This document shows positions 46,043 to 56,227 of a DNA stretch of 64,000 bases, piece after piece; the first letter of the stretch is position 1; the number at the start of each line of letters is the position of its first letter. Origin of the DNA: Thermomicrobiales bacterium (lineage in GTDB: Bacteria; Chloroflexota; Chloroflexia; Thermomicrobiales; UBA6265); contig JAWKPF010000017.1 in assembly GCA_041390825.1 (NCBI GenBank), forward strand, positions 1 to 64,000, in the 5' to 3' direction. The notes below the pieces were generated by a model. That model was not told where the DNA came from. It searched no databases and saw only the letters and a list, made by a program, of their open reading frames with translations. Made by a program: the position numbers and the translations under genes.

Positions 46043-47185
46043 TCATTGACCACAGGTCCACTGGATCATCGGACAGCAGCCATAGATGACGTCTCTGGCC
46101 GGGCGAGTCCCATGGCGCGACGCACCCTCGACCTCGGTTGTGACCGGAATTCCCATCGGAGGAAGCTCGTTCCGGCGGGCGCCTTCCATGGCGAGCGACG
46201 TGCGCTCGATATCGCGCTTAGTCGTCGTCTGAGACGATCAGGAAGTTGCTGATCGGCCCAGCAATCGTCCGATCTCAGCAGTGTCGGCAAGCACCGCGCC
46301 ACGCATCCGCTGAACACGGTGAGCAGCGCGATGGCTTCAGCAGAGCGCGCAACACCGGGCGCAGATGCCAGGAGGCCGACGGGCTGTCCAGAATGATCAC
46401 CGAATTTCGACGTCAGCACATTGAACGAACCGGGGATGCTCTCCGGATCGCTGACAAAGGCGAGCAAACCAGCACGAATTGCGGCCTGCGTCGATGCCCA
46501 ACACGGTTGCCAGTGAGGCGGCCATGAGCGTGTCGAAGACCATAAAGTTCGCGCAGCCATCGAGCGCGTAACGCAGTTCCTGTCGCTCGCAAAGCAGAAG
46601 AACGCGCCTGCCGTGTGAAACTGCCAGCTGGTCACCGGCAGCCAGGCCAGGCTACTGCTCGTCTCGAGGTGTGATTCCGTCATCGGACCATCGAGCCCCA
46701 GGCCGACGAGCATGCGGTTGTGGGCCGGAGGTCGAGAGATCGGCCGCGACGGCCAGGTCTTCGCCGTTGAGGAACCATCCAGCCTTGGTTGACGACCGCC
46801 GTGAGCAACGCAGGCATGGCACCAAGCAGGCGGGCCGCATCACCTGCGAGCAGACAATCTTCGCGATTGGCGCAGACGTTGTCACGCCAGCACCGGCAAC
46901 CGCGGACTGGTCGCCAGCGTCGACGCCGTGGCCCAATCGACCTCACGAATTGCAATGTCGATCGCCCCTTGAGGCCAGACCGGACTCCACCTTGCCACGG
47001 TCCCAGCTCTCCAACCTGGCGCACGCCATCGATATCGACTCGTGGCTCGACCACGTGGCAACCCGCAGGCCAGCGGTTCGCAGAATCGATTCGAGGATCT
47101 TGGCGACGAGCGTTTTCCCGCGGGAACTGGCGACGACCGGCCGCGAGCCAGTTGCAGACCGGCGCTGGTTGCCCACGAACGCCAT
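46043..47185 (-). pseudogene. Mur-ligase-like protein, frame broken
   Basis: An ATP-dependent Mur-ligase-type protein that seems to start directly at the ATP site: RGKTLVAKILESILRTAGLRVATWSSHE, then in other frames ATASTLATSPRLPVLAVT-like and VCANREDCLLAGDAARLLGAMPALLTAVVNQGWMVLNGED, then AIRAGLLAFVSDPESIPGSFNV and HSGQPVGLL. The pattern is closest to the C-terminal Mur-like half of cyanophycin-synthetase-type enzymes and to short stand-alone Mur ligases lacking the UDP-binding domain. Substrate unknown. Convergent with dnaE; follows rdgB. Confidence 0.6.
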
Positions 47186-47219
47186 TCGGAAAAGCTCGCG
47201 AACTCCGGTGAGGTCCGGA

Positions 47220-47837
47220 CTAAACTACGGGCGCCTGCACCAATGAATTCGGCGTTCCAGGTCCGGCTTGATCGCGCGCACGGCGTTGCCGCCGCGGTGG
47301 CTGACCAGATCCTTTTCCCTGGTCGCTTCAGCTCGGCCATCGATCTGCCATCATCGAACAGGAAGACCGATCGTAACCAAACCCATTGGCCCCCTTCGGT
47401 ATCGCTCCGGTGACGCCAGAACAGGTCCCCTCCACCGTCGTGACGAGCCCGTCGGCGTCGGCAAGCGCAAGCCAGCAAACAAACCTGGCCGATCGATCCT
47501 CGCCGCCGTTGCCATTCAGCAGCTTCAGGAGCTTCGATATTGCGGGCGTCCGAAGGCGGGCTGCCTGCGAATCGCGCCGATCCGATCCCCGGGGCTCCTC
47601 CCAGGGCTCGCACCTCGATGCCCGAATCATCGCCGAGCGTCAGACAGGCAGTCGCCTTGGCGACGGAGATCCGCCTTTGCTTCGGCATTCTTCCGATATG
47701 ACTCCATTCCCTCTGGCGGCATCACCAGATCGAGTCCGGAAAGTCCCTCCACGCGAAACTCATCTCCCAATGGCCGTTCGAACTCGGCAAGTTTCCCAGC
47801 GTTCCCGGTGGCGATGAAATTGGCAGCCGTTCATCAT
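47220..47837 (-). pseudogene. rdgB: XTP/dITP diphosphatase RdgB (HAM1), frame broken
   Basis: House-cleaning enzyme that hydrolyses ITP and XTP to keep them out of DNA. Pieces: FIATGNAGKLAEFERPLGDEF across frames near 47820-47770, then LTLGDDSGIEVRALGGAPGIGSARFAGSP (active-site DDSG), ARFVCWLALADADGLVTTVEGTCSG, GANGFGYD (substrate site), VFLFDDGRSMAELKR and a final shifted stretch to TAG at 47222. The ATG overlaps the tatD stop (ATGA). At least four shifts. Confidence 0.88.
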
Positions 47838-48634
47838 TCATTGCGCAGCACCGACTGGCGCGGACGCGACGCCAATTGGAATATCTCCTCGGCGTTGGCG
47901 GTCGTCCGCTCAGCGATACGTTCGATGAGGATACAGCCAGCAGGTCAGCCAACGCCTGCGCGATGATCGGGATGTTTGCTGGGTATTGCGCCGTTCTTTC
48001 ACGCCGCGTGGCGTCAGATGAGGAGCATCGGTTTCCAGGGCATCCGAGTCCAGCGGTATCTCCCGAAGAGTTTCTCGCAAATCCGCTGAACCGGAGCGGG
48101 TCATCAGTCCGCCGATGCCGAACATGTCGCCCCGTCGAAGCGCGAAATCCTGGCCGATGCGCCATCCGTCGAATGAATGGAAAACCACTCGCACCGTCGG
48201 AAAGGCCTGGAGAATCTCGGTGAGCTCCGATTCGACATCGCCCCGCATGTGAACGATCACCGGTAGCGAGAACGACCGCGCGAGTTCGAGTTGATCGCGG
48301 AAAGCAGCCTTCTGTGACGAGCGATCGACCCATTCCCGGTAGTAGTCGAGCCCAGTCTCGCCAATCGCGACTGGATTCGTAGCGTCGAGCAAGCGTTCGA
48401 GCTCAGTTGCCACATCGTTCGACCAGCGGTCCGCTGAGTTCGGATGCATCCCGAGCGCGTAGGAAGCGTCCGGATGCTGCTCAGCCAGGGCGACGACCAC
48501 CATCCAGCTCTCCGGTTCGTATCAATATTGATGAAACGGCCGGACTCCAGCCGCGCGCTGGCCTCGATGACCTGCGGCAAGTCTTTGGCGAACGCATCGT
48601 CATCGAGATGACCATGCGATTCGACGAATTCCAT
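47834..48634 (-). pseudogene. tatD: TatD family metal-dependent DNase, frame broken
   Basis: TIM-barrel metallohydrolase (3'-5' exonuclease/deacylase family). It begins MEFVESHGHLDDDAFAKDL with the HxH metal site and has a perfect GGAGG ribosome site. A long second-frame piece gives YALGMHPNSADRW, NPVAIGETGLDYYREWVDRSSQKAAFRDQLELA, LPVIVHMRGDVESELTEIL, VVFHSFDGW, FGIGGLMTRSG and LETDAPHLTPRG, which cover the remaining ligands. The tail is shifted again near 47990 and 47930. Lies 15 bp after glmS. Confidence 0.9.
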
Positions 48635-48649
48635 TACGTTCCTCCGGCG

Positions 48650-50395
48650 TCACTTCACTGGCAGCGCTCTTGGCAGATTTCGCGGCTTGTCAGGATCATT
48701 CCCACGAAGCAGCGCTGCATGAATATCCAAGCATTTGGGCCGGCAGCGCCTGGACGAGCGGGGGCAGCGTCCCAGCATCTGGTGTTGGCAACCACACGCA
48801 TCGAACACCGGGTCATCAGCCAGGCCGATACCGAAATGATATGCCCACCACGCTCAGTTCCATTGCTCCGGAAATGATGTCCGCGTGGGTTTCGTCGTTC
48901 GGGGCATAGACGACGCATGGCGTGCCGTCCTGCACCAGCGCAGGTCACCCCATGCTTGAGTTCTCCCGCCGCGAATCCCTCCGCATGAATAGGAGACCTC
49001 TTTGATCTTGAGGGCGGCTTCCAGCGCGGTCGGGTACGGGGACCAATCCACGGCCAATCACAAAGAGGTGCTCGGCCTCGTAGATGTCCCGCGCGATCGC
49101 CCGCACGCGATCGATCCATGCCGGCGACAGCATGTGGCGCATCCCTGTCGCGGCCTCCTGGACGAGATCTCGCCAGGCCTCGGGCGTTCCAGCGTCAGCA
49201 CATGAGCCGTCATGAGCAGCGTGGCAACTTTCGCGGTATACGCCTTGGTCGAAAGCACGCACTGCTCCGGACCGGCCCCGAGATCGACCCGGATATCCAC
49301 CATCCGCCGAGGGTCGATCAGGCGATGACCACCCCAGCCAGCGTTGCTCCCGCGCTCGCGCCGCCAGCATCGCTTCGATGTCCGGTAAGATTTCACCGCT
49401 CTGTGAAAACGCGATCGCGAGTGAACCCGGTTTCGAGAAAAATGCTCGTAGTCGCCAACTCAGATCCTGGAGCGAAATTGACGCTGACGCGAAACAATTC
49501 TGCTAAAGAGATACGACCCGGTCAAGGGCCGCGACACCGTTCCACGACCATATACGCGCCGTACGATTCCCCGGATCGCATTGGCGGCGTCGATCACTCC
49601 CCAGCAGGGCTCGACGAGGCGCTCGAGGACGTCGGGCTGCTCGGCCATCTCTTTTGACATAAAATCAGGAAAACCGCCGAGTCCGTCTCGCCGCTCGTCC
49701 ACCGGGGATCGGCGCCACCCAGCCATTAACGTCCCGGAGAGGTGCGAAATCGAAATTCCGTCCATGAAGCTACATTGGCAACCTCGCCATCCTCGAGATA
49801 GTGGATCTCGGTCGCATGTCGGCGAGCTATCTCGTCTGAGGCAATGGTGACCTTGCTGCAGTTGCGCCCGACGACGAGCGGCGACGTGCGTTTCGTAGCG
49901 TATCGATTCGACGCAAGGTCGAGCACGATCACCGCTCCAAGTCCATCGAGACGGGCGAAGACGCGCTCCAGCGCCTCCTGCCAGCGTGCGCCCGAAGCGC
50001 GCTCATCCTCGATCAGGTGCGCGTCGCTGCTATCCTGTTTCCGAGCGAAAGGGTATGCCCTTCGCCTCGACCTCGTTTCGAAGTTCCCGAAGTTCTCGAC
50101 GATGCCGTTGTGTATGACAGCGATCGAACCTGAGCAATCGAGGTGGGGGTGGGCATTGGCGTGGGTGACGGCGCCATGTGCGCCACCGCGTGCCGAATCC
50201 GATTCCCGCATCTGAAGAAATCAACCGATGCGACCGAGGATCTTCCCGATCGTTTTTCGTCAGCGCCAGTTGGCCGTCTCACTCCGACCGCCATCCCACA
50301 GAGTCGTATCCCCGGTATTCCAGCGTCTTCAGCGCCGCAAGGATCGCCGATCCGACACCCGTCGACTCGCCAACATACCCGAAGATCCCGCACAT
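48650..50395 (-). pseudogene. glmS: Glutamine--fructose-6-phosphate aminotransferase GlmS, frame broken
   Basis: Makes glucosamine-6-phosphate for cell wall precursors. The start MCGIFGYVGESTGVGSAILA exposes the glutaminase Cys2, and TLEYRGYDS follows. Other pieces: HPHLDCSGSIAVIHNGIVENF, WQEALERVFARLDGLGAVIVLDL, then IASDEIARRHATEIHYLEDGEVA, the SIS-domain pieces RLIDPRRMVD-adjacent region and CVLSTKAYTAKVATLLMTAHVL, ending in a PRNLPRALPVK-like tail. About 580 codons, slightly short, consistent with net base loss. At least eight shifts. No glmS ribozyme was recognised upstream. Confidence 0.88.
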
Positions 50396-50816
50396 CGATC
50401 TGCGCTCCAGTCACGCATGGGCGCTCCGCCGCAATTGCGTGCGCCAAAGCAAGCGCGCGAGCAAAGGCGAATTTCCTTCGCTCGGCCAACAATTCGGTTC
50501 TCGATGGAGCGAGAGTGGGCTAAAGGGCAGTTCGAAAGGGCCTCTGTCGATCCGTTACCGAATCCGGTTTGCTCCTTGCGTAACGACTCTGCCAGCCGAG
50601 AAAGCGACCGCCGAAAGGTTCGATGGCTTCCACCTCGTCAACCTGCGTCCTCCGAGCAGGTCAAGGCGCCAATCGATTGGAGACATCCGACGTCCCCCGC
50701 TCCGTTCTGTCCGCAGTGTACGCATCTCGCGCCCGATTGGCAATGGAAAACGGTATACTCTGGTTGCCGATGCAGGCATCCCCGTTGGTTCATTCGGAAA
50801 GGGCAACGGCACCAAT
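50396..50816. other. Divergent region between glmS and the purine operon
   Basis: About 420 bases that hold no gene I can support. TATACT at 50754-50759, about 60 bases before purB, is a plausible -10 element for the purine operon; no -35 fits at the right spacing, which may be due to missing bases. No purine riboswitch core was recognised. Confidence 0.4.
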
Positions 50817-52135
50817 GTGATCCGTGCGGTACACCAGGCCCGAGATGGGAGCGGTGTGGAGTGACGATCACAAGCTGCAGGTCTGGCTACGCGTCGAGCT
50901 CGCGGTCTGCGAGTCCTGGCATCGGCGTGGCCGTTCCCGATTGGGCCGATCAGGCTTGATCCGTGGCGCCAGTTGCGATCTCGAGCGAATGCAAGAGGTC
51001 GAACGCGAGATCGATCACGATGTCATCGCCTTCTTGCCGCGCCACCGGCGAAACCGTTGGAGAAGCTTCACGCTACATCCATCTCGGCCCTGACCTCGTC
51101 GGATGTTGTCGACACCGCCTTGTCCATCCTGGTGCGAGGTCCTGCGCAATCCTCGAGATCGACCTCGAGCGGTTGATCGAGGTCGTCGGGCAGCGAGGGC
51201 GGTACGCTACCGCAGCACCCTGCATGATTGGCAGAACGCACGGCGTACATGCCGAACCCACACCTTCGGCCTGAAGTTGGCCGTGTGGTACGACGAGCTT
51301 CGCCGGCAGCTCGAACGGCTTCGCTGGCTCGCGAAGAAGATGCGTGTTGGCAACTCTCCGGGAGCGGTCGGAACCCATGCGCACGTTCCTCCTGATGTGA
51401 AGGCGAAGTCTGCGAAGCGTTGGGCTTGCGACCAGCCCCGGCCTCGACCCAGATCATCCAGCGCGATCGGCATGCGTTCTTCCTCTCGGTGCTGGCTGGA
51501 ATCGGCGCCACGATCGAAAAGGTCGCGGTCGAAATTCGCCATCTTCAGCGGACAGAGGTCCGCGAGGTGGAAGAACCCTTTGGCGAGGGCAATCCGGGAA
51601 GCTCCGCCATGCCGCACAAAGCGCAATCCCGCATGAGTCGGAACGGCTGAGCGGGTTGGCGCGCCTTCTGCGGGGCTATGCCGTGACCGGCCTCGAAAAC
51701 GTGGCGCTCTGGCGTAGGCGGCATCAGCAGCATCCTCGACCAGGCAGGAGTGCGATCTTCCGGAACGGCCATCATCATTCAGACTACTCGCTCGGTTGTT
51801 TCGCCGAGATTCTCGAGGATCTGACCGTCAACGAAGACCGCATGAAACAGAATCTCGATCTCACCGGCGGACTCATCTTCTCGCAACGCGTCAGCATTGG
51901 GCCTCGTCGATGCCGGCATCGACCGGCAAGTGGCATACAAGCGGGTCCGAGGCGCATATGGACAACTGGCTGAACGGCTCGAGCTTCGAACAGGCGGTGC
52001 GTACGGACCCTGAGATCGCCGAGCCAAGATGGTCAGGAGCAGATCACCGAACTCTTCGATCCCTACCAGCAGTTGGGGCATGTCGATGCAGTTTTCGAAC
52101 GCCTCGGTCTGAACAAACCAGCGGTGAGCACGTGA
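50817..52135 (+). pseudogene. purB: Adenylosuccinate lyase, frame broken
   Basis: Catalyses two fumarate-releasing steps of purine synthesis. Pieces in order: YTRPEMGAVWSDDHKLQVWLRVELAVCE, LERMQEVEREIDHDVIAFL, GLTSSDVVDTALSI, ILEIDLERLIEVVGQR, MIGRTHGVHAEP, FGLKLAVWYDELRRQLERL, then the flexible signature loop region GSSAMPHK, LSGLARLLRGYAVTGLENVALW, DYSLGCFAEILEDLTVNEDRM and TELFDPYQQLGHVDAVFERLGL. About 440 codons, normal. At least eight shifts. First gene of a plus-strand purBCSQLF run. Confidence 0.92.
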
Positions 52136-53012
52136 CCGGCGCAGTCGCAACTCAGCTCCTCAAATTCGCTTCCCGCTCAGTGCGCCAAAGGCAAGGTTCG
52201 CGACTGCTATCTGCTGGGCGACGATCTGCTCTTCGTCGCAAGCGGCCGCATTTCCGCATTCGATGTCGTCGCTTTAGCGCGATTCCTGGCAGGGCGCCGT
52301 ATAACCAGCTTTCGAATTTCTGGTTCGAGAAAACGCGAGACATCATTCCCAATCACGTCATCCAGTGCGGACTGCCGGATTCGGTCGAAACCAGCGACCA
52401 CGCATGGTTCGACGCTCGTTCCCACCACAAGCGAAGCAGGCCGACCGAATCGACTTCGAATGCGTCGTCCGCGGCTATCTCGCCGGTTCTGGTTGGAAGG
52501 AATATCGATCTACTGGCGGCATCGCTGGGCTTTGAACTGCCGGTTGGGTTGCGGCGGGCCGCGCGGTTGCAGAACCGATCTTCACGCCTACAATGAAAAA
52601 CGACATCGGTCACGATGAGAACATCACCGTCGAACGGTTGCGCGATCTTGTCGGCGCCGACCTATCCAGCCAGTTGGAGCGCGCGAGCATCGAGCTCTAC
52701 ACCTTCGCGGCAGCACATGCCGCAACGTGCGGGATGCTGCTGGCAGACACCAGTTCGAGTTCGGAATGATTCGAGGCCAGGATTGACCGTCATCGACGAA
52801 ATGCTGACCCCCGACAGCGCACGCTACTGGGATGCGTCGACGCATTCTCTGGCCGCGAGCCAGAGAGCTTCGACAAGCAATATGCGCAACTGGCTCGATT
52901 CCACCGGTTGGAACCACGAGCCACCGGCCCCGTCCCTTCCGGACGATGTCATCACTGGCACACAACAACGCTATATCGGCATTCAACGTCTCACCGGACG
53001 ATCCGGTCTTGA
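52132..53012 (+). pseudogene. purC: SAICAR synthase, frame broken
   Basis: Joins CAIR and aspartate with ATP. The start VTGAVATQLLKFASRSV overlaps the purB stop (GTGA). Further pieces: GKVRDCYLLGDDLLFVASGRISAFDVV, LSNFWFEKTRDIIPNHVIQCGLPDSVE, FECVVRGYLAGSGWKEY, PIFTPTMKNDIGHDENI, ERASIELYTFAAAHAA, GMIRGQLTVIDEMLTPDSARYW-like and PSLPDDVITGTQQRYIGIQRLTGR. About 290 codons. Shifts near 52180, 52275, 52400-52600 and 52760. Confidence 0.92.
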
Positions 53013-53306
53013 GAGAGCGCCCTACGAACGAGAAGTCGCATTCGATTTGGCAGGTCGATGTGCTCGTCATGCCGAAAGCGAATACAACGACCCGGAAGGG
53101 GAGGCTATCCGTAATGGTTCACAGCCTTGGCTATTCTGGCGTGGAACGCGTGCGCGCTGGCAAGCACTATCGGTTGCAGCTCGACGCGCCAGCGCTCCGG
53201 CGCAGCCCGCGCCACCGCAGAGGAAATGGCCGAGAAGCTGCTTGCCAATCCAGTCATCCAAACCTATCTCATCGAATCGGTGACAGAGGCGCCGGAGCTT
53301 CTAGGC
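53009..53306 (+). pseudogene. purS: FGAM synthase subunit PurS, frame broken
   Basis: Small bridging subunit of the three-part PurLQS enzyme. WQVDVLVMPKA, then DPEGEAIRNG, then VHSLGYSGVERVRAGKHYRLQLDAP, then ATAEEMAEKLLANPVIQTYLIESV appear in order in three frames and cover the whole 80-90 residue protein. The start is taken as the TTG overlapping the purC end; the exact codon is not certain. It lies directly before purQ. Confidence 0.85.
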
Positions 53307-53989
53307 ATGTCGTCGCAGATCGCGTTATCTACATTTCCCGGCAGCAATGGCGATCAGGATTCGTTCGACGCGCCACGCCCTGAACCTGTCAGCGCCAACG
53401 CGGATGATCGACTATCAAGGAGACCGACCTCTCCGGGTTGGCCGCCATTGTACGCCAGGCGGGTTCTCGTGTAGTGCACCTGCGTTGCGGGGGCGATCGC
53501 GCGATTCGCGCCGGTCATGGAGTCGCTCAAGGACTTTGCAGAGGGCGGTCCCGTGCCGGGACTCTGTAACGGCTTCCAGGTCCTGACAGGCGCATCTGCT
53601 TCCAGAGCGCTCCTTCGGAACGAATCGCTCAACTTCCATTGCCGATGGGTGAACATCCGGGTCAGCTTGCCAGACCACCATGGTTTTGAATTGGCGAGGT
53701 GATGTGCTGAACCTCCCGATTGCGCATGGCGAAGGCGCCTATTTTGCCGATGACGCCACGCTCGACGGGCTCGAAGCCAACGGTCCGGGTGGTTTTCCGC
53801 TGACTGCGAAGCCGATGCTTCCCGGTCAGCCCGGGCGCCAATTTCAATGGCTCGGTGCGTTCGATCGCCGGTGTTTGCAACGAGAAGGGTAATGTCGTCG
53901 GCATGATGCCCCACCCGGAACGGGCTTCCGATCCACTCTCGGACCCACCGATGGACTCAAAGATCCTCACGTCCGCGCTCGGTTTCTGA
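53307..53989 (+). pseudogene. purQ: FGAM synthase subunit PurQ (glutaminase), frame broken
   Basis: Glutaminase subunit that feeds ammonia to PurL. It begins MSSQIALSTFPGSNGDQDSFDA; pieces then read MESLKDFAEGGPVPGLCNGFQVLT (nucleophile Cys), LLRNESLNFHCRWVNIRV, DVLNLPIAHGEGAYFADD (the His follows in PIAHGEG), CNEKGNVVGMMPHPERAS (second His/Glu pair) and the end KILTSALGF. About 227 codons. Four or more shifts, between 53380 and 53890. Confidence 0.9.
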
Positions 53990-54001
53990 ATGTGGGTGTA
54001 G

Positions 54002-56211
54002 GTGACGACGTCGACCACCGGCGGATCGATTCGGAAGGCGCCTGGCGAGAAGTCGCGCTCAGCGACGACGAGTATCGCCGTATCCTGGAGCTGCTCGAAA
54101 CGCGCGAGCCAACACCCGTGGAGCTTGGCATGTTCCGGTTCGATGTGGAGCGAGCACTGCGGCTACAAGCACACCCGGCCCGATGCTCGGCCGCTTGCCG
54201 ACCAAGGCCGACTGGGTGCTGCAAGGACCGGGCGAAAACGCTGGCGCTATCGACATCGGCGACGGTCTCGCTGCCGTCTTCAAAGTCGAGTCACACAATC
54301 ACCCAAGCGCGGTCGAACCCTATGAAGGGGGCCGCAACAGGCGTCGGCGGTATCGTGCGTGACATCTTCACCATGAGCGCGCCCGGTCGCCATCCTGAAC
54401 TCCCTTGCGGTTCGGGCCGCTCGATCAACCGCAAACAGTGCCCTGTTCACGAATGTCGTCGCCGGTATTGGCGGCTGGCAACTGTCTCGGTATTCCCACT
54501 GTCGGCGGCGGGTCTTTTTCGATCCGTCGTTCTCTGGAAACCCGTTGGTCAATGCCATGTGCATTGGCATCGTGCCAACCGATGGCATTGTGCGCGCGAA
54601 GGCCTCGGTGTTGGCAATCTGATCATGCTGATAGGGGCAGACACGGGCGCGACGGACTGCACGGAGCCACCTTTGCGTCGGTCGACGACCCGGAAGCCTA
54701 CTGTCGTTGTCGTCAGGTTGGCAACCCGTTCCTGGAGGAATTGCTTCTCGAGCTGTCTCGAGCTGCTGCGAACGGGCGCGGTCGTAGCCATACAGGATCT
54801 CGGCGCGGCAGGGCTGACCAGCTCGACGGTCAGATGCAGTCGGGGAGTCGGGGCGGAAATCGATGTCGCCAAGGTTCCCCGACGCGAATCGGGCATGACA
54901 CCGTATGAAGTCATGATGAGCGAGAGCCAAGGAGCGGATGCTGCTGGTGGTCACGCCCGAAGCTGCAGACGAAGTCAATCGCATCGCAGACGCTGGTCAC
55001 TGCATTCTGCCGTGATCGGCACCGTGACCAACAGCATGGTGCGCGTCCTGGACGACGGCGAGATCGTGCCGAAGTCCCGGCGGAGTTCACCGATGCCTGT
55101 CCGACCTGTGCGCTCAGCGGCTGGAGTCTCACGGAGATCATCGCTGCGCGCGAGGACAAATCGCGCCCAGCATCCCGACATCGAATTGCGGCACGTCGGC
55201 GAGGATTCTGCTCGAGCTGCTCGGCGTCTCCAAATATCGGATCTCGGCGTCCGGTCTATGAGCAATATGACCACACAGTCAGACCAACACGGTCGTCGCT
55301 CCCGGTGAGGGAAACGCGGCGGTGCCTCGAGGATCGCAGCGAGGCATCGCCAGCGCGATCGACTGTAACCCGCGCTATTTATATCTCGATCCATATGTCG
55401 GCGCCATGCATGCTGTGGCCGAAGCCAGCCGAAACGTGAGCTGCTCACGGAGCGACGCCACAGGGCGCCACCAACTGCTCGGCACAGCGTAGCCGCAGAA
55501 ACCAGCTGGTTACTATCGACTCGACCGTGCCGTCTCCGGGCTGGCCGATGCCTGCCGCGCGCTCGATATTGCCGATGGTTGGAGGCAATGTCTCCCTTTA
55601 CAACGAAACCGCCGCGGCCGATCAAACCAAACTGACCGTTGGTGTCATCGGGGTCTTTGACGACGTTCGACGCCACGCGACCGCTGAAATGGACGCCAGG
55701 CCAGTCGATCTATCTTGTGGGCGACAGCGCTCCGTCCCTTGGCGGCAGCGAATACCTGAGCCTGCGGTTTGGAGAGGTCGTCGGGACTCCACCGGCGCTC
55801 GATCTCGACACTGAATCGGCCGTGCAGGCCGCCGTTCGATCAGCCATCGAGCAGGGTTTGACATCCACAGCGCACGACCTTGCCCTCGGCGGGTTGCCAG
55901 TGGCGCTCGCGAAGATGGCCGTCCTCTCGGGGAGCGGCGCAGTCATTGACAGTCGCGCCATACTTAGGCGTTCGAACCGCGTCGATGAGGCGTGGTTCGG
56001 AGAGACAGCCTCGCAGATCATCGTGACCTGTGAGCCCGCGTCCAGCAGTTCGTTGGAATCCGTGCTCTCGAATGCCGGAGTAGCCTGGACCCTGCTCGGG
56101 ACCACCGGCGGAGAAGCGCTCGATTTCGGACACGCTACTATCGACCTATCCGCTCTTCGTGCCGCACTCGATCGGGCGTTCGATCCCACGGACCTCTCCG
56201 GGGCTGCCTGA
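54002..56211 (+). pseudogene. purL: FGAM synthase subunit PurL, frame broken in 5' two-thirds
   Basis: Catalytic ATP-dependent subunit making FGAM. Pieces: WREVALSDDEYRRILELLETREPTPVELGMF, MWSEHCGYKHTRP, AVFKVESHNHPSAVEPYEGAATGVGGIVRDIFTM, NCLGIPTVGGG, GNPFLEELLLE, VAIQDLGAAGLTSSTV, SGMTPYEVMMSESQ, ATNCLNFG-like, VVGGNVSLYNETA and then an unbroken final frame from 55639 (YLVGDSAPSLGGSEYLSLRFG to the end). About 736 codons. The long unbroken end marks the return of clean sequence. Upstream of purF by 16 bp. Confidence 0.93.
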
Positions 56212-56227
56212 GATAGGAAAACGACGC

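Noticed and set aside
50396..50816. glmS ribozyme or purine riboswitch
   Set aside because: No conserved core sequence of either class could be recognised, and the region may contain errors.
29056..55640. Programmed frameshifting or a recoded genetic system across many genes
   Set aside because: Breaks are frequent, irregular, go in both directions, also affect tRNAs, and stop sharply at both ends of the tract. No slippery-site and pseudoknot pattern recurs.
29056..55640. Genuine pseudogene island
   Set aside because: It contains normally single-copy essential genes in conserved order (tilS-hpt-ftsH, glmS-tatD-rdgB, purBCSQL) with full-length homology and few if any large deletions.
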